A stretch of 64,000 bases of DNA from the NCBI RefSeq assembly GCF_900142325.1, contig NZ_FRAM01000001.1, positions 1,426,001-1,490,000 of the forward strand. The letters run 5' to 3'. The DNA is from Epilithonimonas mollis (GTDB lineage: Bacteria; Bacteroidota; Bacteroidia; Flavobacteriales; Weeksellaceae). Each line of letters starts with the position of its first letter. Position 1 is the stretch's first letter. The notes under the pieces are model-generated. The model ran no database searches. It was not told where the DNA came from and saw nothing but the letters and a program-made list of their open reading frames with translations. Made by a program: the position numbers and the translations under genes. Of the stretch, positions 35,681-44,486 are shown one piece after another.

Positions 35681-37039
35681 TTACAAACTTTGCATCCATT
35701 CCATAATCGGGTCATAAAGCGTATCGATATTTCCAGCTCCAACAGTCAGAAGAATGTCAAAATCTCTTTCTTTTATTTTATCAAAAGTCTCTTGCAATGT
35801 GCAGACTTCCTTGTTTTCTGTTTCAATTTTTTCAGCCAACCAAGTTGAGGTGATGCCTTCAAAATTTTCCTGAAGTTCTCTCGCCGGATAAATATCGAGC
35901 AACAACAAGTCATCTCCGTTTTCCAGACTTCTAGCGAAATCCTCGGCAAAATCTCTTGTCCTGCTGAACAAATGCGGTTGGAAAACCACCAGCAATTTTT
36001 TGGTCGGATAGAAAGTTTTAATCGAACCAATAACCGCATTCAGTTCTGTTGGATGATGCGCATAATCATCGATATAAATCTTTCCATTCTCGAAAATATG
36101 CTTCGTATATCGTCTTTTTATACCTTTGAAGTTGGCGATTGCTTTCTTCAAAGTTTCGAAATCGACACCTAAATTGCTCAAAATCGCCAAAGCAACCGTC
36201 GCATTTTCAACATTGTGAATGCCTGGAATATCCCAAACAAAATCAGCGATTTCTTCCGTTGGTGTGTGGAAATCGAAGTAGATTTTGTCGTGGTCCATTC
36301 TCAGATTATCGGAATAATAATCCGCCTCCTCATTTACAGCGTACGTTTTGTGCTCTCTTCCAATCGCAATTCCTTTTCTCACGAATAATTGATTATCATT
36401 CGGAACCAAACTTGCAAATTGTCTGAAACCATCTTCTATCTGAACTCTGTCGCCATAAATATCCAAATGGTCCGCATCAATCGATGTAACCACTGCCCAA
36501 TCCGGAGAAAGGTTGAGGAAACTTCTGTCATATTCATCGGCTTCAACTACTGAAAACTGATTTCCGTTGTAATCGAAATTCGATTTGAAATTCTCAGAAA
36601 TCCCACCTAAAAATGCGGAAGACGGAAGATTAGCTTCTTTGCACAAATGGGCTATCAACGTAGAAGTGGTTGTTTTTCCGTGTGTTCCTGCCACAGCGAT
36701 GCAATCGGTGTTTTCGGTAATTAAACCTAAAACTTTTGCGCGTTTCAGGATGACGAAACCTTCGCTGGTAAGGTAATCCAGAATTGATAATTTCTTGATG
36801 GCCGGCGTATAAATCACCAAAGTTGATTCTTTATCGAACGCCACGATTTTCTCATCAATCACATCTTCAAACGTAATATCAATGCCTTCAAAACCGAGTT
36901 GAGCTGTCAGTTTTGTTGGCGTTTTGTCATAACCCAAAACATTTTTACCGTTGGCGTGGAAATACCGCGCCAGCGCACTCATTCCAATCCCACCGATGCC
37001 GATGAAATAGAAGTTTTGATATTTGTTTAAAATGCTCAT
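35681..37039 (-). CDS. murC: UDP-N-acetylmuramate-L-alanine ligase
   Basis: Adds L-Ala to UDP-MurNAc, the first amino-acid step of the murein precursor. Nucleotide motif GIGGIGMSALAR (14-25) binds the UDP sugar and AVAGTHGKTTTS (115-126) is the ATP loop. DDYAHHPTELNAVI is the family block of the C-terminal domain. At 452 residues it is normal. Its ATG overlaps the stop of the upstream lipoprotein gene by 4 bases, coupling translation to a non-dcw gene. Confidence 0.96.
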   Translation of the reverse strand: MSILNKYQNFYFIGIGGIGMSALARYFHANGKNVLGYDKTPTKLTAQLGFEGIDITFEDVIDEKIVAFDKESTLVIYTPAIKKLSILDYLTSEGFVILKRAKVLGLITENTDCIAVAGTHGKTTTSTLIAHLCKEANLPSSAFLGGISENFKSNFDYNGNQFSVVEADEYDRSFLNLSPDWAVVTSIDADHLDIYGDRVQIEDGFRQFASLVPNDNQLFVRKGIAIGREHKTYAVNEEADYYSDNLRMDHDKIYFDFHTPTEEIADFVWDIPGIHNVENATVALAILSNLGVDFETLKKAIANFKGIKRRYTKHIFENGKIYIDDYAHHPTELNAVIGSIKTFYPTKKLLVVFQPHLFSRTRDFAEDFARSLENGDDLLLLDIYPARELQENFEGITSTWLAEKIETENKEVCTLQETFDKIKERDFDILLTVGAGNIDTLYDPIMEWMQSL

Positions 37040-37506
37040 TTTTTCTTTCTTTTATACCATTTATTGTATGGTTTTGTGGACAAATAAAATGTATTAATAT
37101 AATCTTTGTCTCTGGTCATTCCCACTCTCAGATATTTGACACTATCATTTTTTTCAGTTTTAACATTAAAAACAAACAAGTCATAAAAATCTAACGGATA
37201 AACATTAGTTTTAGCAGCGTATAAACTTCCAATCTCTAATTTCCCATATTTTTTTTCAAAGCTCTCACAAACGGTCTTATTTCTTTCATGGGAGAAATAA
37301 TTCTTCATATTGACATCCATATTGAAGCCTGTGACTTCGGAGTAATCCTTTTTTTCACATTTAGAAAAAAAATTTTCAGCAAAGTTTTTAGCTAAAGTTT
37401 GTCTTGCTTGTGTATTATTTTTTGCTGGCATATTGTTATACCGGTTCATGCAACTTGATAAACCTATCAAACAAAGAACTATTAATATGTGTTTCAAAAA
37501 TTTCAC
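37036..37506 (-). CDS. Hypothetical lipoprotein inserted in the dcw cluster
   Basis: I do not recognise a family. The 156-residue product has a signal peptide with lipobox IGLSSC (Cys19) and a small alpha/beta domain with blocks AENFFSKCEKKDYSEVTGF and YDLFVFNVKT, resembling DUF3887- or NTF2-like tails only in general appearance. It lies directly upstream of murC with a 4-base overlap, and 34 bases downstream of the left arm of the GIY-YIG element. It is more AT-rich than the mur genes. It may have arrived with, or before, the neighbouring element. Confidence 0.75.
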   Translation of the reverse strand: MKFLKHILIVLCLIGLSSCMNRYNNMPAKNNTQARQTLAKNFAENFFSKCEKKDYSEVTGFNMDVNMKNYFSHERNKTVCESFEKKYGKLEIGSLYAAKTNVYPLDFYDLFVFNVKTEKNDSVKYLRVGMTRDKDYINTFYLSTKPYNKWYKRKKK

Positions 37507-37540
37507 TGTTTCTATTTTTTATCTTCCTAATCATTTGTGT

Positions 37541-37563
37541 TGTCAGGCTGAGCCTGTCGAAGC
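37541..37563 (+). repeat. Left 23-bp terminal inverted repeat of the GIY-YIG element
   Basis: Begins TGTCAGGCTGAGCC and ends GTCGAAGC, 3 bases from the nuclease stop codon. It is the exact reverse complement of 37872-37894 and contains the internal hairpin CAGGC-TGA-GCCTG. Confidence 0.9.
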
Positions 37564-37566
37564 ACT

Positions 37567-37860
37567 TTAATCTTTCATCCTATTTTTTGATAATTCTGGT
37601 AACAAATCCCATTTATCATTAATAATTGCTTCTTTCTTTTTTCTACTCCAGCCTTTTACTTGTTTTTCAAAGTCTATCGCTTGATTAATATCATTAAATT
37701 CATAATGAAAAACTAATTTTACTGGTCTTCTTTTGTATGTATAACTATCTGGATTTAATCCATCATTATGTTCGTTAATTCTACTTTCCAAATCGTTAGT
37801 AACTCCTGTGTAGTAAGAATTATCCGAACATTTTATAATATATACATAATATCGTTTCAT
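37567..37860 (-). CDS. GIY-YIG nuclease family protein (YhbQ/UPF0213-like)
   Basis: A 97-residue single-domain GIY-YIG endonuclease. The motif appears as YVY (5-7) and YTG (17-19); the catalytic Arg27 (in DLESRINEHN), His31 and the metal-binding Glu65 (in AIDFEKQVKGW) are all present, so it should be active. No DNA-binding domain is attached, unlike homing endonucleases or UvrC. Small proteins of this kind are abundant in flavobacteria and have no settled role. It is bracketed by perfect 23-bp inverted repeats 3 and 11 bases from its ends, and lies in the same orientation as the dcw genes, so read-through is tolerated. Confidence 0.9.
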   Translation of the reverse strand: MKRYYVYIIKCSDNSYYTGVTNDLESRINEHNDGLNPDSYTYKRRPVKLVFHYEFNDINQAIDFEKQVKGWSRKKKEAIINDKWDLLPELSKNRMKD

Positions 37861-37871
37861 TATTACTTTGG

Positions 37872-37894
37872 GCTTCGACAGGCTCAGCCTGACA
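37872..37894 (-). repeat. Right 23-bp terminal inverted repeat of the GIY-YIG element
   Basis: Begins GCTTCGACAGGCTCAG and ends CCTGACA. It is the exact reverse complement of 37541-37563 and lies 11 bases upstream of the nuclease start codon. Confidence 0.9.
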
Positions 37895-37909
37895 CCGCTT
37901 TTCTTAACT

Positions 37910-39016
37910 TTATCTTTTAATCACTTTAAAAATCTCATCCACAATGTCTTCCGCAGCTTTTGGTTTTGCAAAGAATTCCAGATTATCAGACATATCTTTT
38001 CTCAGATTTTCGTTCTCACAGATTTCTGAAAGCGTGTTCCAGAATTTGTCTTTCATTTCAGAATCCTTTACCATTCTTCCTGCATTTTTCTCGACCAAAG
38101 TCATTGCATTTTTGGTTTGATGGTCTTCTGCAGCAAATGGAAACGGCACCAACAAAACAGGTTTTTTCGCAACTGCCAGTTCGGAAATCGCAATTGCTCC
38201 GGCTCTGGAAACAATCACATCTGCCGCCGAATAAGCCAAAGCCATATCGGAGATGAATTCCTTGATTTGTATTTGCTTGTTGGTTTTTAGTATTTGGTTT
38301 TCGGAAATTTCCCTAAAATCTGTTCTTCCTGTTTGCCAGATGAGTTGATAATCTTTTTCTTTTAATTTATCTAAATTCTCTTTCCAACCGTTGTTCAAAG
38401 TTCTGGAACCGAGCGAACCGCCGACGGATAGAATCGTTAATTTATTTTTATCTAAGCCTAATTTTTCTTTAGCCAAATCTTTATCAATCAAATCCGTAAT
38501 GATATTCTGACGAATTGGATTTCCTAAGAAATAAGTTTTTGTTCCGTAGAAAAGTTTCTCCATATCCGGATACGCCGTGAAAATTGCTTTCGCCTTTTTT
38601 GCATTGAAAACATTGGTTTTTCCTGGCAAAGAATTCTGCTCCTGAATGAAAGTAGGGATTCCCATTTTCGCAGCGATGTACAAAGCTGGTCCGCTTGCAA
38701 AACCACCAGTTCCAACCGCAAAATCCGGTTTGAAATCTTTGATGATTTTCTTAGCTTTCATCAAACTGGAAATGATTTTAAATGGCAATCCGATATTCTT
38801 CAGAAGATTTCCTCTGTCGAATCCGGCAATGTTCAATCCTTCTATTTTGAATCCGGCTTGAGGCACTTTTTCCATTTCCATTTTTCCGTTGGCACCAATG
38901 AACAAAAACTCTGCATCGGGAAACCGTTTCTGGATTTCCTGAGCAATCGCAACCGCAGGAAAGATGTGTCCACCTGTTCCGCCACCGCTTAATAATATTT
39001 TCAGTTTTTTGTTCAT
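37910..39016 (-). CDS. murG: UDP-N-acetylglucosamine-lipid I transferase MurG
   Basis: Adds GlcNAc to lipid I to give lipid II at the cytoplasmic face. The N-terminal SGGGTGGHIFPA (10-21) and the UDP-GlcNAc site VVSRAGAIAISELAV, with PFPFAAEDHQTKNA, are intact. The start at 39016 (MNKKLKILLS) is preferred; an in-frame ATG at 39037 would add seven residues without family support. The product is 368 residues. The 3' end is 16 bases from the right arm of the GIY-YIG element. Confidence 0.95.
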   Translation of the reverse strand: MNKKLKILLSGGGTGGHIFPAVAIAQEIQKRFPDAEFLFIGANGKMEMEKVPQAGFKIEGLNIAGFDRGNLLKNIGLPFKIISSLMKAKKIIKDFKPDFAVGTGGFASGPALYIAAKMGIPTFIQEQNSLPGKTNVFNAKKAKAIFTAYPDMEKLFYGTKTYFLGNPIRQNIITDLIDKDLAKEKLGLDKNKLTILSVGGSLGSRTLNNGWKENLDKLKEKDYQLIWQTGRTDFREISENQILKTNKQIQIKEFISDMALAYSAADVIVSRAGAIAISELAVAKKPVLLVPFPFAAEDHQTKNAMTLVEKNAGRMVKDSEMKDKFWNTLSEICENENLRKDMSDNLEFFAKPKAAEDIVDEIFKVIKR

Positions 39017-39101
39017 ATGTTCCATTGGTTTCACCAACTGTTATTGATATTGAATCCTTCGGATTATTAAATTGTTTCTTTTTACTTTTATCTTGTTTCT
39101 T

Positions 39102-40337
39102 TTACGCTATATCATTAATTTCTTCCAAACTCTGTCTTTTGCCCAAGCCTTCTTCATCAAAAACCTGAATTCTGGAACTTACATTCAAGATAATTCCTAA
39201 CTGAATGTAGGTTACCAACATTGATGTTCCACCGTAACTTATCAATGGTAAAGGTTGTCCTGTCACCGGAATCAAATTCACGGCAACGGCAATATTTACT
39301 GACAATTGAACAAAAATCATCAGTCCAATGGCGAGAACCAGCAATGACCCAAAAAATGCGGGCATTTTACTGGCAATCATTACAATCCTGATAATCATTA
39401 TCATATAAAGGCTAACCAGAACGAAGGCTCCAATCCAACCGTATTCTTCCACAATAATTGCGAAAATAAAATCGGAAACCGATTGTGGCAATGTCTGCTT
39501 CAAAGCACTTTTCCCTGGCCCAATTCCGTTGAATCCGCCGTGAACAATTGCGGCTTTCGCCTGCATCACCTGATAGTTTTTGGCCTTGATACTTTCGTCC
39601 TCAACGTCGGCTGTTTTCTTTGAACTCGTAAAAGTTTCGATACGGCTCATCCACGTGTGAACACGATTTCCGCCTAAAAGATTAGTGTTCAGTGCAATGA
39701 CTAAAAACATTACGATGAAAACTACTGAAATCGAAATAAATCCCGCAACATATTGCCAAGCTAATTGTCCGATAATCAATACAATAATCGAAACCATCAT
39801 AATCATCAACGCTGTAGAACCGTTGTCTTTCGCTACCAATCCGAAAACCAATAATATCGGTCCGAAAATGTAAATAATATTCTCCAGTGGTAATCTTTCC
39901 CGTTTGATTTTTTTGGTTAAATATCTACACAGATAGATAATCAGCATCAAATAGGCGAATGACGATGGCTGAAATGAAATCGGTGTTCCTGGGATTTTCA
40001 ACCAACGTGACGCACTTGCTCCTTCGATTTTTTGTCCTGTGAACATCGTGATCAATAACAATCCAATCGTGAACAAAAGCAGTATGGAACTTAGTTTCCC
40101 GATATACTCATACTTAACTGTTCCTACGAAACGCATAATTCCCAAACCAATGAATACGAAAACAATATGTTTAAAAACGTGACCCGTAGTAGTCCCGTTG
40201 TTTACAATATATTCCAGATTCGAACTTGCGGAATAAACCGGGAACACAGAAAGGAAGGAAATCAAAATGATAACCGACCAAAGGACCTTATCGCCTTTCA
40301 GTAGTTCGAATTTGTTTTCTGTTGTTTGTTCGCTCAT
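39102..40337 (-). CDS. ftsW: Septal lipid II polymerase FtsW
   Basis: A SEDS-family membrane glycosyltransferase that works with FtsI at the septum. About ten membrane segments are visible. SEDS blocks: LMLIIYLCRYL, GPGKSALKQTLPQSVSDFIFAIIVEEYG with the conserved Pro/Ser/Asp/Glu run, and PVTGQPLPLISYGGTSML. At 411 residues it is normal. It lies between murD and murG as expected in the dcw order. Confidence 0.95.
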   Translation of the reverse strand: MSEQTTENKFELLKGDKVLWSVIILISFLSVFPVYSASSNLEYIVNNGTTTGHVFKHIVFVFIGLGIMRFVGTVKYEYIGKLSSILLLFTIGLLLITMFTGQKIEGASASRWLKIPGTPISFQPSSFAYLMLIIYLCRYLTKKIKRERLPLENIIYIFGPILLVFGLVAKDNGSTALMIMMVSIIVLIIGQLAWQYVAGFISISVVFIVMFLVIALNTNLLGGNRVHTWMSRIETFTSSKKTADVEDESIKAKNYQVMQAKAAIVHGGFNGIGPGKSALKQTLPQSVSDFIFAIIVEEYGWIGAFVLVSLYMIMIIRIVMIASKMPAFFGSLLVLAIGLMIFVQLSVNIAVAVNLIPVTGQPLPLISYGGTSMLVTYIQLGIILNVSSRIQVFDEEGLGKRQSLEEINDIA

Positions 40338-40344
40338 TATATTT

Positions 40345-41694
40345 TTAGCTAATAGCTATCGGCTTTTCGCTGTTTAAAACTTCCTTTTTGAATTGATTGC
40401 CACGGTCTTCATAGCCATTGAACAAATCAAAACTTGCACAGCAAGGCGACAATAAAACCACGTCTCCTTTTTCTGCAATCGATTTAGAAACTTCTACTGC
40501 CTGATGCATACTGGAAGTATCATAAATCTGCGCTTTTTTATCTTTGAAAAATTCAATGATTTTAGAATTATCAATCCCTAAGCAGACAATCGCTTTTACT
40601 TTTTTCTTGACTAATTCTTCTATTTCTGTATAATCATTGCCTTTGTCTTTTCCGCCAACAATCCAAACCACCGGCTGTTTCATACTTTCCAAAGCGAAGT
40701 AGGTAGCGTTCACATTGGTAGCCTTACTGTCATTGATAAATTTCACACCGTTGATTTCAGAAACTGGCTCTAGCCTATGTTCCACTGCTTGGAATGTCAT
40801 CAACGAATGTCTTATACTTTCATTGCTGATTTCCAGTAACTTTCCGGCGATACTTGCTGCTAAGCTATTCGCTACATTATGTTTTCCGACCAATGACAAT
40901 TCATCGATATTCATTGTGAATCCTTCATTGATATTGACAACAAAATTCTCATCAATAGAGAAAGCACCTTTTTCCAATTTTTCATCCAATGAGAATGGAA
41001 CTTTGGTAACTTTTAAATCTAGTTTTTCTAGAATCGATTTGCTCATTTCGTCATCTTTATTATAGATGAAAAAATTGTTAGCATCCTGATTTTCAGCAAT
41101 TCTGAACTTCGCCAAAGCATATTCTTCATAATTGTAATTATACTGATCCAAATGGTCTTTAGACAAATTCAACAACAATGAAATGTATGGTCTGAAATTC
41201 TGAATATCATCTAACTGAAAGCTGCTCACTTCCAATACATAATAATCGAAATTTTCTTCTGCAACTTGTTTTGCGAAGCTCTTTCCGATGTTTCCACCCA
41301 AACCGACATTGAACCCATCTTCTTTCAAAATATAATAAATCAAAGACGTTGTCGTCGTTTTTCCGTTACTTCCTGTAATCGCAATAATTTTTGCATTCGT
41401 AAATTCCGAAGCAAATTCTATCTCAGAAGACAACCTGATGCCTTTTTCCTGAATCTTCTGAACCATTTCAGCTTTTTTCGGAATACCTGGGCTTTTGATG
41501 ACCCAATCGGCATTCAGGATTTTTTCTTCTGTATGTGTTCCGTCTTCATAGTCGATGCCGAGCTCGTCCAATTCATTTTTATAATTCTCACGAATTGATC
41601 CCATATCCGAAAGAAAGACATCAAAGCCTTTGGCTTTTGCCAAGTACGCAGCACCAACACCGCTTTCGCCACCTCCAAGTATTACTACTCTCAT
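40345..41694 (-). CDS. murD: UDP-N-acetylmuramoyl-L-alanine-D-glutamate ligase
   Basis: Adds D-Glu to the murein precursor. The N-terminal VILGGGESGVGAAYLA binds the UDP sugar; the ATP loop is ITGSNGKTTTTS (106-117), and FINDSKATNVNAT and HRLEPV are the family blocks of the central and C-terminal domains. At 449 residues it is normal. Sixteen bases separate it from mraY and 7 from ftsW. Confidence 0.96.
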   Translation of the reverse strand: MRVVILGGGESGVGAAYLAKAKGFDVFLSDMGSIRENYKNELDELGIDYEDGTHTEEKILNADWVIKSPGIPKKAEMVQKIQEKGIRLSSEIEFASEFTNAKIIAITGSNGKTTTTSLIYYILKEDGFNVGLGGNIGKSFAKQVAEENFDYYVLEVSSFQLDDIQNFRPYISLLLNLSKDHLDQYNYNYEEYALAKFRIAENQDANNFFIYNKDDEMSKSILEKLDLKVTKVPFSLDEKLEKGAFSIDENFVVNINEGFTMNIDELSLVGKHNVANSLAASIAGKLLEISNESIRHSLMTFQAVEHRLEPVSEINGVKFINDSKATNVNATYFALESMKQPVVWIVGGKDKGNDYTEIEELVKKKVKAIVCLGIDNSKIIEFFKDKKAQIYDTSSMHQAVEVSKSIAEKGDVVLLSPCCASFDLFNGYEDRGNQFKKEVLNSEKPIAIS

Positions 41695-41710
41695 TTATGA
41701 TTATTAGTTT

Positions 41711-42952
41711 TTATCTGGTTTTTAAAGTAATTAAACAAATAATTGCCAGCATCACACCTATGATTATCATTCGGTTCACGATTTTGCTTTCGTGGAATCC
41801 TTCTTTCTGATAGTGGTGATGCAATGGCGACATCTTGAATAATCTATTGTTCTGAGCATATTCCAGCCCGTATTTTTTCTTTCTGTATTTGAAAACCATC
41901 ACCTGCAAAATCACGGAAAGATTTTCTATGAGGAACACACCGCAAAGAACAGGAATCAATAATTCTTTTCTAAGGATAATTGCCAAAACTGCGATCACGC
42001 CGCCTAACATCAGACTTCCTGTATCGCCCATAAAAATCTGTGCTGGATAAGTATTGTACCAGAAAAAACCAATCACGGCTCCAACTAAAGCAAGGGCAAA
42101 AATTGTGGTTTCGCCCATATGCGGGAGGAACATAATATTCAAATAATCCGCAAAAATGATGTTTCCGGAAACGTATGCGAAGAATGCCAATGTCAGTAAA
42201 ATGACTGCGCTGGTTCCTGCGGCTAATCCATCGATTCCGTCAGTAATATTGGCACCATTCGAAACGGCTGTCACAATGAAAATCACAATTGGAATAAAGA
42301 CAATCCAAGCCCATTCGTGTGCTTCCGCATCATCCATCCAGAATAAAATTCCGCTGTAATCAAATTCATTATTTTTTGTAAATGGAACAGTGGAAACCGG
42401 AATTTTTTCGTCTTCCATAAAATTATTCTCTACATTATTTCTGTTAATAACTGTCGCATCAGCATACTTTCTCTTAACCTCAATATCCGGGTGAAAATAC
42501 ATTGTAACTCCGACAATTAAACCCAATCCAACCTGCCCGATTACTTTGAATTTTCCGCTTAATCCGTCTTTATTTTTTTTAACTTTTTTGAGATAATCGT
42601 CCAAAAATCCAATCGCTCCCATCCACAAAACCGAAATAATCAAAAGAACGATGTACACATTGGTAATTCTTGTAAACAACAAAACCGGAATGATGGTTGC
42701 CAAAATGATAATCAAACCTCCCATTGTTGGCGTTCCTTCTTTTTGCTTTTGCCCTTCCAGACCAAGATCTCTCACCAATTCTCCCATTTGTCTTCTTCTC
42801 AGGAAATTGATGATTCTTTTACCGTAAGCCATCGCAATAATCAGCGAAAACAAAACTGCCATCGCTGCGCGGAACGAAATGTATTTGAACAAGTTCATTC
42901 CCGGAACGTGGATTCCGTGAGCTGTTAAATATTCGTAGAGGTAATATAGCAT
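41711..42952 (-). CDS. mraY: Phospho-N-acetylmuramoyl-pentapeptide transferase
   Basis: Transfers phospho-MurNAc-pentapeptide to undecaprenyl phosphate, giving lipid I. About ten membrane segments; family blocks GTPTMGG, the DD motif in [19 protein letters not shown] and the His-rich loop [12 protein letters not shown]. At 413 residues it is longer than E. coli MraY (360); the extra length is a soluble insert (about 170-235) starting [14 protein letters not shown], typical of Bacteroidota. Confidence 0.96.
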   Translation of the reverse strand: MLYYLYEYLTAHGIHVPGMNLFKYISFRAAMAVLFSLIIAMAYGKRIINFLRRRQMGELVRDLGLEGQKQKEGTPTMGGLIIILATIIPVLLFTRITNVYIVLLIISVLWMGAIGFLDDYLKKVKKNKDGLSGKFKVIGQVGLGLIVGVTMYFHPDIEVKRKYADATVINRNNVENNFMEDEKIPVSTVPFTKNNEFDYSGILFWMDDAEAHEWAWIVFIPIVIFIVTAVSNGANITDGIDGLAAGTSAVILLTLAFFAYVSGNIIFADYLNIMFLPHMGETTIFALALVGAVIGFFWYNTYPAQIFMGDTGSLMLGGVIAVLAIILRKELLIPVLCGVFLIENLSVILQVMVFKYRKKKYGLEYAQNNRLFKMSPLHHHYQKEGFHESKIVNRMIIIGVMLAIICLITLKTR

Positions 42953-42959
42953 TCGTTGT

Positions 42960-42990
42960 CAGTTTATAGTTGTTGGTTGATAGATTTTTA
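42960..42990. repeat. Dispersed GTTGATAG-type word repeat, murE-mraY spacer
   Basis: TAGTTGTTGGTTGATAGATTTTTA shares the word GTTGATAGATTTTTA with the rsmH-ftsL spacer (46858-46872), and shorter forms recur at 30600-30660 and 47800-47822. Confidence 0.5.
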
Positions 42991-42992
42991 AA

Positions 42993-44462
42993 TTATTTCC
43001 CCATCAAATTCAAAAGTTCCCTAATCGTTTCCTTATCATCAAAATGATGTTTCACGCCGTTGATTTCCTGATACGTTTCGTGACCTTTTCCTGCCACTAA
43101 AACAATATCTTTTGGTTCTGCAAATTTGATAGCCATTTTTATCGCTTCTCTCCTGTCAGGAATCGAAGTATATTTACTGAAATTCTGAGGTTGTACTCCG
43201 GCTTCTATTTCTTTGATAATCTGAGTTGGTTCTTCAGTTCTTGGATTGTCAGAAGTGATGATGGCCAAAGTCGATTTTTTGGTAGCGATGTCACCCATTT
43301 CCGGGCGTTTGGTTTTGTCTCTGTCGCCTCCACAACCGAAAACACAAATCAATCTTTCGTTTTTGGTTCTGATTTCGTTCATGCTGTCCAACACATTTTC
43401 CAAAGCATCCGGCGTGTGCGAATAATCGACCACGAAGAAAATACCACTGTCGGATTTTATTGTTTCGAATCTTCCGTTAACTCTTTTCAATGTTGAAATC
43501 GCCTGAAGAACTTCCGTTTCATCCATTCCTAATTCCAAAGCAATTCCGTAAGCCAAAAGCAAGTTATAAGCATTGAATTTCCCCGTTAAAGTGGTCCAGA
43601 ATTCTTTATTGTTGAAATTCAGCAACATTCCGTTGAAGTCGATTTCCAAAACCTTTCCTTGGAAATCTGCCATTGTTTTCAAAGCGAAAGTTTTCTTTTT
43701 TGCTTTGGTGTTTTGCAACATTATCAAGCCATTTTTGTCATCGGCATTCGTAATGGCAATTGCAGAATCTTCCAATTCGTCAAAGAATCTCTTTTTAGCG
43801 TAGATATAATTTTGGAAAGTCTTGTGATAATCCAAATGGTCGTGCGTAATGTTCGTAAAACCAGCGATTTTAAAATGTAAGCCTTCGATTCTGTCCTGGG
43901 AAATCCCATGAGAACTTACTTCCATAAAAGCGTATTCACAGCCAATTTCAACAGCTTTTGCCAACATTTGATTTAACCGAATCACATCCGGCGTCGTGTG
44001 TGTTGAAGGAATAATCTCATCTCCGATTCGGTATTCAACCGTAGAAATCAAAGCGGACTGATAACCTAAAGTTTTGAAAATATCGAATAACAAAGTTGTT
44101 ACCGTGGTTTTTCCGTTGGTTCCTGTAACGCCGATTAAGTTTAATTTCTCAGATGGATTTCCATAAAAATTAGAAGCCAAATGCCCTAAAGTTTTGGAAG
44201 AATTTTCAACTTTAATGTAAGTCACACCATCATTTAACTCCTTAGGCAAATCTTCACAAACAATCGTTTTCGCACCTTTTTCGATGCTTTGATTAATATA
44301 AGAATGACCGTCAGAAACTGTTCCTTTCAATGCCACATACAAAGAATTTTCAACAACTTTTCGGCTGTCAAAAACCAATTCCGACACTTCGACTTCGCTC
44401 AGTGCAAGAGTTCCGATGGTTTCCAAGGTTTGGATTCTCTGTAATAAGTCTTTTAAAATCAT
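42993..44462 (-). CDS. murE: UDP-N-acetylmuramoyl-tripeptide synthetase, meso-diaminopimelate type
   Basis: Adds the third amino acid to the murein precursor. The ATP loop is GVTGTNGKTTVTTL (111-124). The specificity block reads SDNPRTEEP, and DNPR predicts meso-diaminopimelate rather than lysine. Other blocks: HTTPDVIRL, EVSSHGI and VVDYSHTPDALENVL. At 489 residues it is normal. It follows ftsI by 24 bases. Confidence 0.96.
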   Translation of the reverse strand: MILKDLLQRIQTLETIGTLALSEVEVSELVFDSRKVVENSLYVALKGTVSDGHSYINQSIEKGAKTIVCEDLPKELNDGVTYIKVENSSKTLGHLASNFYGNPSEKLNLIGVTGTNGKTTVTTLLFDIFKTLGYQSALISTVEYRIGDEIIPSTHTTPDVIRLNQMLAKAVEIGCEYAFMEVSSHGISQDRIEGLHFKIAGFTNITHDHLDYHKTFQNYIYAKKRFFDELEDSAIAITNADDKNGLIMLQNTKAKKKTFALKTMADFQGKVLEIDFNGMLLNFNNKEFWTTLTGKFNAYNLLLAYGIALELGMDETEVLQAISTLKRVNGRFETIKSDSGIFFVVDYSHTPDALENVLDSMNEIRTKNERLICVFGCGGDRDKTKRPEMGDIATKKSTLAIITSDNPRTEEPTQIIKEIEAGVQPQNFSKYTSIPDRREAIKMAIKFAEPKDIVLVAGKGHETYQEINGVKHHFDDKETIRELLNLMGK

Positions 44463-44486
44463 ATATCTAAGCTTTCGCTTTAATTT

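Larger units (their letters stand above)
37541..37894. mobile_element. Candidate minimal mobile element: GIY-YIG gene between perfect 23-bp inverted repeats
   Basis: A 354-bp unit whose ends are exact inverted copies: the left arm starts TGTCAGGCTGAGCCTG and ends TCGAAGC; the right arm is its complement. Only the GIY-YIG gene lies inside, filling 294 of 354 bases. Each arm can also fold on itself (CAGGC TGA GCCTG), as REP sequences do. The unit splits murG from murC, which are normally adjacent. No target-site duplication is obvious. Mobility is inferred, not shown. Confidence 0.5.

Noticed and set aside
37541-37894. Ordinary insertion sequence or RAYT element
   Set aside because: The enclosed protein has GIY-YIG motifs and no DDE or HUH/Y1 transposase motif; no target duplication was seen.
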